Made by a program: the position numbers and the translations under genes. The notes under the pieces are model-generated. The model was not told the origin of the DNA and made no database searches. It worked only from the letters and a program-made list of their open reading frames with translations. From NCBI RefSeq assembly GCF_028680575.1, contig NZ_JAPCKI010000024.1, positions 1-46,334 on the forward strand: DNA of 46,334 nt. Reading direction: 5' to 3'. This document shows, piece after piece, positions 42,865-46,334 of this stretch (positions are counted from its first letter, which is position 1; the number at the start of each line of letters is the position of its first letter). This DNA is from Acidovorax benzenivorans (GTDB lineage: Bacteria > Pseudomonadota > Gammaproteobacteria > Burkholderiales > Burkholderiaceae_C).

Positions 42865-42892
42865 CAGCCTCCACGGAACCCGGGGCGATTCA
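42865..42892. repeat. Right inverted repeat of the outer IS
   Basis: CAGCCTCCACGGAACCCGG then GGCGATTCA. Its reverse complement matches the split left end on both sides of the inner IS. Confidence 0.75.
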
Positions 42893-42975
42893 TTGCCAGC
42901 AATAGCGTCAAAAGCCAGACGGCTCAACAGTGCCTTCTGGCTGGCCGAATAGTAGATTCTCGGTCGCTGCTTCAT
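42893..42975 (-). pseudogene. IS30-family transposase N-terminal stub
   Basis: From an ATG with a GGAG site upstream, the frame reads MKQRPRIYYSASQKAL, the start of many IS30-family transposases. It then changes to LSRLAFDAIAG before the outer IS3 end cuts it. A full IS30 transposase is about 330-390 residues, so only the tip is left. The frame continues into the outer IS without further similarity. Confidence 0.5.
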
Positions 42976-43086
42976 ATGCAACACTCCTTCCGCCTGCGCG
43001 GTGATTAGTGAGTTGCAAAGGCCGGTTGAATCCGCCCTAAGATGCAGACGAGCGCCCCCTCAAGCGCCAAAATAGATCGCGCCTCT

Positions 43087-44088
43087 CTACCCCCATCGCG
43101 AGACACGCGCTGGAGGAAGAGTCAGTCCCGTCCTAAGCACTCGCCCCACATGCGGCATGGCCACCCTAACGAGAAGGTCTCGTTTAGCCAAGTAATCAGC
43201 AACCCGCTGGAACCCCGCAATCGTCGCGTCATCGAGTCCGCTAAAAACGCCAACGCCGCAGTAACTAAAGCGAGCCTTGTATGTCGGCTCATTGCTGTTG
43301 TGGTACAGACCCGCACCCTTCGTCACCCTGGTCTTCCATAGCTCGCCGATGATTCGAGCAATCGTCACATCTTGGCGCACTTCTGATCCATTGAGAAGCA
43401 GCATAAGGTGCATGTGAGGGCCCTTCCGGACCCCGTACTCCAACTTGGCGGCATAGCCGAGAAAGCTATTTGCAAAGCGGTCTTTGATCGCGGCCAATAG
43501 TTCACTCCAGTGGTCTAGGATCTCAAGTTTGGGATCAGCCTGCGCCGCGTATTGATTGCCGTAACCCACATCAAGCCTGATCACCATGAGCTTGCGGTAT
43601 CTTCTTTTGAAGGCCAGCATTCTTTTGACCAATGCCCCACTGGCACGCTCTCGCTCTCGTCGCGCGTTGTCAATCTTTGATCTGCCAAACCAACTCGCAT
43701 ACACCACGGTGAGCGATTCCAGTATCTTCATGGCCAAAAACAGTGCCGCCTCACCCGACAGATGCTCAGTCATGCTTCTTCCAATTAAGACTGGCGGAAG
43801 CGCCCGTTCCAGGCATGCGATGTGTGGGTCACTTTTGGCGAGTCGAACTCGCTCAATCACCTCATAGAGAGCCATACCCTCCAGAAGATCTGCTAGCTTT
43901 TGGGCTCTTCGCACACGAGCATGAGGAGCCGTAGAGAGCTTTTTCTTACCTCTTCCAATCGGGCAAATGGATTGCAGTGCAGATTGCAATTGCGTCATCC
44001 ATAGAAGCGAGCCCTTGTCTACATTGACTGAAGGATCGGATGATTGGATTGCACCGTCGATGTGCGAATCCGTTAGGTCCATAAACAT
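43087..44088 (-). CDS. YagK/YfjJ-like (inovirus Gp2-type) HUH replication protein
   Basis: A 333-residue protein. The C-terminal half resembles the YagK/YfjJ (DUF3296) or inovirus Gp2 family: LMVIRLDVGYGNQ (first strand), GYAAKLEYGVRKGPHMHLMLLL with the HUH pair H225/H227, and VADYLAKRDLL with Y299-x-x-K302, the rolling-circle nicking motif. YagK and YfjJ are encoded on P4-like integrative elements of E. coli. The N-terminal 110 residues are not recognised. A GGAG site eight bases upstream supports the ATG. It may nick an origin of the island or satellite; the origin itself was not found. It is divergent from the DUF262-like gene. Confidence 0.65.
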   Translation of the reverse strand: MFMDLTDSHIDGAIQSSDPSVNVDKGSLLWMTQLQSALQSICPIGRGKKKLSTAPHARVRRAQKLADLLEGMALYEVIERVRLAKSDPHIACLERALPPVLIGRSMTEHLSGEAALFLAMKILESLTVVYASWFGRSKIDNARRERERASGALVKRMLAFKRRYRKLMVIRLDVGYGNQYAAQADPKLEILDHWSELLAAIKDRFANSFLGYAAKLEYGVRKGPHMHLMLLLNGSEVRQDVTIARIIGELWKTRVTKGAGLYHNSNEPTYKARFSYCGVGVFSGLDDATIAGFQRVADYLAKRDLLVRVAMPHVGRVLRTGLTLPPARVSRWG

Positions 44089-44501
44089 TAATTTTACTCC
44101 ATTGCTGTTATTTGAAAAAATGTTGGGTACTGTGTTTCGATTGCAACCAAGATCACATATACAAGAGAGAACCGATGGTCACCTTATAGAGAGCGATAGC
44201 CTCTTTGAGAGACACCTACTCAATGAGGGATCACCTATATAGCTGCAATACACATCACAATAATCACATCACATAACATATACTCCGCTTATAAAATACC
44301 ATCTCACATCAGAAAAATTGCATAAAACCAAGCTTTTCATAGAGAAATATCAGATCCAATTGCAAAAGGAAGCATTTGAGTTACATCCGTTCTACAACTG
44401 CTTTTAGACCTTCGAAGACTTTTCATTGAGATGTCTAAAGCTATTGAGTAAGACATCATTCGCTGAATAGCCCTCAGCCACTCACTGCGACAACACCAGT
44501 C
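44089..44501. promoter_or_regulatory. AT-rich divergent intergenic region
   Basis: About 410 bases, clearly AT-richer than the rest of the window, separate the HUH-protein gene and the DUF262-like gene. It should hold two promoters and possibly the replication origin of the element. Short A/T tracts are frequent, but no clear iterons or long dyads were found. H-NS-type proteins favour such DNA, and one is encoded nearby. Confidence 0.35.
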
Positions 44502-45428
44502 ATGTTCTTTCGCCAAATCGATAGCCGCATTTCCATTAATAGACCTTTCAAGAACTCTTCGCTACGGCTAGTGGAAGTGCTGGCATGGATGGACGACAAA
44601 TCACTTCTTCCTTCTCACGAGTACAAGCCGCAGAAATGGTCATATGCGGAGGCCATTGACATCCTCCAAAAGGTGCTGTTCGAGGGACTGCCATTGCCCT
44701 CTTTCCTTTTCCTACAAGAGGCGATTCCGCAGGCCAATCAACGTCAATCGATCATTGCACTGACTGGCTATCGCTTGCTCGATCTGCTCTATCAGGTCTT
44801 TTATCGAAGGGCACCCATTGACTGCATAGCGAGTGAGACAAAGAAACCCGTCAACTTTCTTGCACTTGAACTGAAGTATTGGCAGAAAAACGATCAGCAC
44901 TTTGGCCCTGGATCAATTGTCGATATTCCTTTTCTGCCAGACACTGAACTAGAGCCCACGTACAGCGGCAAACTGATTCCAGATCAAGCGAGTTATCTGA
45001 TCAAAGAAGGACTTTTTCCATTACGCGCTCTCTGCCACCCAGGTGATCTATTGGCGTGGCAGATCGCGATGAAAGATTGCCTGGAGTTACGCGCGCTGAA
45101 TGGATACAAGCAGGATTACTCATCCGAAGAATTTTCACCCTGGGTTGCTCGACACTCCACTCATACTGAATCGCAGGCTGTGGCCAGCAATTCAATACAG
45201 CCGCACTCGAATGAAAACTTCTTCTCAAGAGTGGCCCTTCAGAACGATAGTGTGATTGGCAACTACTTGAAGCGAATCTCACCCATGGGCAATACGCCGG
45301 TATTGGCAGACATTCGCTCCAAGCAATGGATGGCCTTTCAGCAGTACGAACTCAACGTTGTCTGGGTTGCTTCGAAAGAGGTGGCGGCGTCAATGAGACC
45401 AGAAGTCAGCGCCGAGCAGCCACGATGA
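44502..45428 (+). CDS. Unknown protein, degenerate DUF262-like
   Basis: A 308-residue protein that I do not recognise with certainty. Its first 100 residues follow the DUF262/ParB-like layout: LPSHEYKPQKWSYAEAIDIL, then LFEGLPLPSFLFLQE and IIALTGYRLLDLLYQVF. That last segment occupies the place of the IxDGQQRLTALxxF signature, but DGQQR has become TGYR. The active centre of this nuclease-like fold would be lost, so it may bind nucleic acid or a partner without cutting. The rest is acidic and has no signature. No ribosome-binding site is clear at the ATG; a later start near MDDKSLL is possible. Base composition is lower in GC than the catabolic genes, suggesting transfer. Confidence 0.55.
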   Translation: MFFRQIDSRISINRPFKNSSLRLVEVLAWMDDKSLLPSHEYKPQKWSYAEAIDILQKVLFEGLPLPSFLFLQEAIPQANQRQSIIALTGYRLLDLLYQVFYRRAPIDCIASETKKPVNFLALELKYWQKNDQHFGPGSIVDIPFLPDTELEPTYSGKLIPDQASYLIKEGLFPLRALCHPGDLLAWQIAMKDCLELRALNGYKQDYSSEEFSPWVARHSTHTESQAVASNSIQPHSNENFFSRVALQNDSVIGNYLKRISPMGNTPVLADIRSKQWMAFQQYELNVVWVASKEVAASMRPEVSAEQPR

Positions 45429-45440
45429 AGCAATACAAGC

Positions 45441-45460
45441 CCTCCCCCTCCAGGGGGAGG
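45441..45460. terminator. GC-rich hairpin between convergent genes
   Basis: CCTCCCCC-tcca-GGGGGAGG makes a perfect 8-bp stem, 12 bases after the DUF262-like stop and ahead of the convergent H-NS-like stop. No U-tract follows in either direction, so it may stop transcription weakly or only stabilise the ends. Confidence 0.5.
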
Positions 45461-45499
45461 CCTCATGATGGCGTGTGTTCTGAGTCAAGCCCACCGGAC

Positions 45500-45868
45500 T
45501 CAGCTGATGAGGCACGCTTCTGGGCCGTGCTCGTGCAGCCAATTGGGGCGTTTCCCATGACCATTCCAAACTCTTCCAGTAGTGGGATCACGATAACTGC
45601 GGCGAGCAGACGGTCCACTCTTTTGAAATGAGTTCGGTGGCGCTGGAGAGGGCAGTACCTCTTTCAGATCCTCGGCAGTGAGTTGGTACTTTTCAATGCA
45701 CTGAGCGACTATTTGGAGTCCTTCAGCGACCATTGCTCTGCGTAGACTGGACAGCTTGTCATCCACACTTCGCTTCTCTTCGGCAACGGCCAAGTATTGG
45801 GCCAACACAGATTCCTCGGACGGTGCGGTTTGAGTCATGCGCGATGCCATCATCTCTTCAAGTGTCAT
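45500..45868 (-). CDS. H-NS-family nucleoid protein
   Basis: A 122-residue protein. After MTLEEMMASRMTQTAPSEES, a coiled-coil-like region (YLAVAEEKRSVDDKLSSLRR) and a linker lead to the C-terminal DNA-binding motif RSYRDPTTGRVWNGHGKRP, then NWL. This is the AT-hook-like loop of H-NS/BpH3 proteins (consensus W-x-G-x-G-x-x-P-x-W). Such proteins silence AT-rich foreign DNA, and plasmid or island copies can modulate host H-NS. A frame 33 residues longer exists, but the MTLEEM start gives the family length. It is convergent with the DUF262-like gene. Confidence 0.8.
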   Translation of the reverse strand: MTLEEMMASRMTQTAPSEESVLAQYLAVAEEKRSVDDKLSSLRRAMVAEGLQIVAQCIEKYQLTAEDLKEVLPSPAPPNSFQKSGPSARRSYRDPTTGRVWNGHGKRPNWLHEHGPEACLIS

Positions 45869-45960
45869 GTTGATACTCTTTCTTAAACAGGTTTTGGGGG
45901 AAGGTGCTCTTTGCGGATCAGGCGGAGACCATTTTTGTGACGTTTTTTGACGAAGGGGGG

Positions 45961-45993
45961 CCTGCAAACCTGCTGAACTGGCGGGTTTGCAGG
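45961..45993. repeat. Long stem-loop upstream of the H-NS-like gene
   Basis: CCTGCAAACCTGC pairs with GCGGGTTTGCAGG (13 bp, one mismatch) around a seven-base loop TGAACTG. It lies about 95 bases upstream of the H-NS-like start. G-runs flank it on both sides. It could be a terminator, a recombination site or an attC-like hairpin; no U-tract follows. Confidence 0.55.
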
Positions 45994-46281
45994 GGGGTCT
46001 CCTCTCAAATCGATGCCGTTTTAGTCAAAGGGCGGAACGTCACCGATCCATGGCAAGATCGCACGGAGACTAAAAAGACGGCCGGTACCCGGTGGGTAGC
46101 CCAAGCTGAGCAGGTCGCTGCAAGCCAAGGCCGTTCGACACGCTGGGAAATTGAGGTGCGTTCTTTGCCATGGAGAATTCATGCACCAAGGGCCTGAAGT
46201 ACTCCCGTGTTGGTGCCGATGCAATCTTGACCAGCTAAACCGCAAAGTGCCAATCCAAAATTGACCAGGGTGTTCCACTGA

Positions 46282-46302
46282 CCTGCTGAGAATTTCAGCA
46301 GG
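46282..46302. repeat. 8-bp hairpin just upstream of possible istA
   Basis: CCTGCTGA-gaatt-TCAGCAGG is a perfect stem ending 18 bases before the possible istA start. It may protect the transposase from read-through transcription, as hairpins at IS ends often do. Confidence 0.4.
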
Positions 46303-46319
46303 GATTCAAGGTGATCACC

Positions 46320-46334
46320 ATGGACATGATTGGC
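46320..46334 (+). CDS. istA: Possible IS21-family istA start (five codons)
   Basis: ATGGACATGATTGGC reads MDMIG, the usual opening of many IstA transposases, after a purine-rich AAGGTG site and the TGACC repeats and hairpin listed nearby. Only five codons are visible before the window ends, so the call is weak. Confidence 0.35.

Larger units (their letters stand above)
40129..42892. mobile_element. Outer IS3-family element, interrupted by a second IS
   Basis: The left end TGAATCGCCCCGG (40129-40141) matches the reverse complement of the right end CCGGGGCGATTCA (42880-42892). The match resumes after the inner IS with GAGGAGGCT, opposite AGCCTCCAC on the right. Inside are OrfA and OrfB in the plus direction. 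Removing the inner element restores a plausible IS3 terminal repeat and leader. No clear 3- or 4-bp target duplication flanks it (left TAG, right TTG). Confidence 0.75.
45869..46319. other. Gap between H-NS-like gene and right edge
   Basis: About 450 bases with no supported gene. It holds the two hairpins listed separately, and near the right end short TGACC repeats (around 46230, 46262 and 46280) of the kind seen at the ends of IS21-type elements. Confidence 0.35.

Noticed and set aside
1..46334. CRISPR array, rRNA or intact tRNA
   Set aside because: No regularly spaced repeats, no rRNA motifs and only a 14-base tRNA-like fragment were seen.

Overview
The window is from a high-GC Gram-negative bacterium, most likely a betaproteobacterium of the Comamonadaceae/Alcaligenaceae type. 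The basis is the long GC-rich genes with strong antisense shadows, three Bug/TctC-type periplasmic receptors with no TctAB membrane partner, a Burkholderiales-type trimeric porin, and CaiB-type catabolic operons. This placement is inference from gene content.

Region 1 (1-9345, all minus) is an ordered chromosomal block. A two-component system (sensor kinase, response regulator) is followed by a branched-chain-amino-acid-type ABC importer (binding protein, LivH, LivM, LivG, LivF), an MlrC/M81 metallopeptidase-family protein and the start of an M20-type carbamoylase/amidase. It reads as sensing, uptake and intracellular hydrolysis of an amide- or peptide-like compound.

Region 2 (about 9850-16700) is accessory. 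It opens with what looks like the 3' end of a tRNA-Ser plus its native terminator, and a P4-type tyrosine integrase. Then come broken and orphan genes: a 5'-truncated extradiol-type (VOC) dioxygenase, the first 70 or so residues of an FAD monooxygenase, an orphan DnaJ-like protein, an unrecognised gene broken by one frameshift and one in-frame stop that carries a possible nuclease motif, an IS66 transposase fragment and a flagellin C-terminal fragment.

Region 3 (16815-32820) is a catabolic cluster. A porin and two Bug receptors flank it. A tight minus-strand operon encodes a Bug receptor, an SMP-30-like lactonase, a class III CoA-transferase, a HIBADH-like dehydrogenase, a tartrate/malate-type dehydrogenase, an aldehyde dehydrogenase, a DUF2520 Rossmann protein, an HMG-CoA-lyase-like enzyme and a LysR regulator. 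A tannase/feruloyl-esterase-like lipoprotein lies upstream. Divergent from it is a LysR gene decayed by a frameshift and loss of its 3' end. The logic is ester/lactone opening, alcohol and aldehyde oxidation, CoA transfer, then retro-Claisen cleavage of a branched 3-hydroxyacyl-CoA.

Region 4 (32827-40128) is a second, intact operon: a fused indolepyruvate-ferredoxin-oxidoreductase-type enzyme, an HSD10-like SDR, a thiolase and an acyl-CoA dehydrogenase, with a divergent Lrp/AsnC regulator. It fits 2-oxoacid (for example isoleucine-type) breakdown.

Region 5 (40129-46334) is mobile. One IS3-family element sits inside the left inverted repeat of another. An IS30 transposase stub follows, then an AT-richer segment with a YagK/YfjJ-like HUH replication protein, a divergent protein that resembles DUF262 but lacks its signature motif, an H-NS-like protein, strong hairpins, and what may be the first codons of an IS21-type istA.
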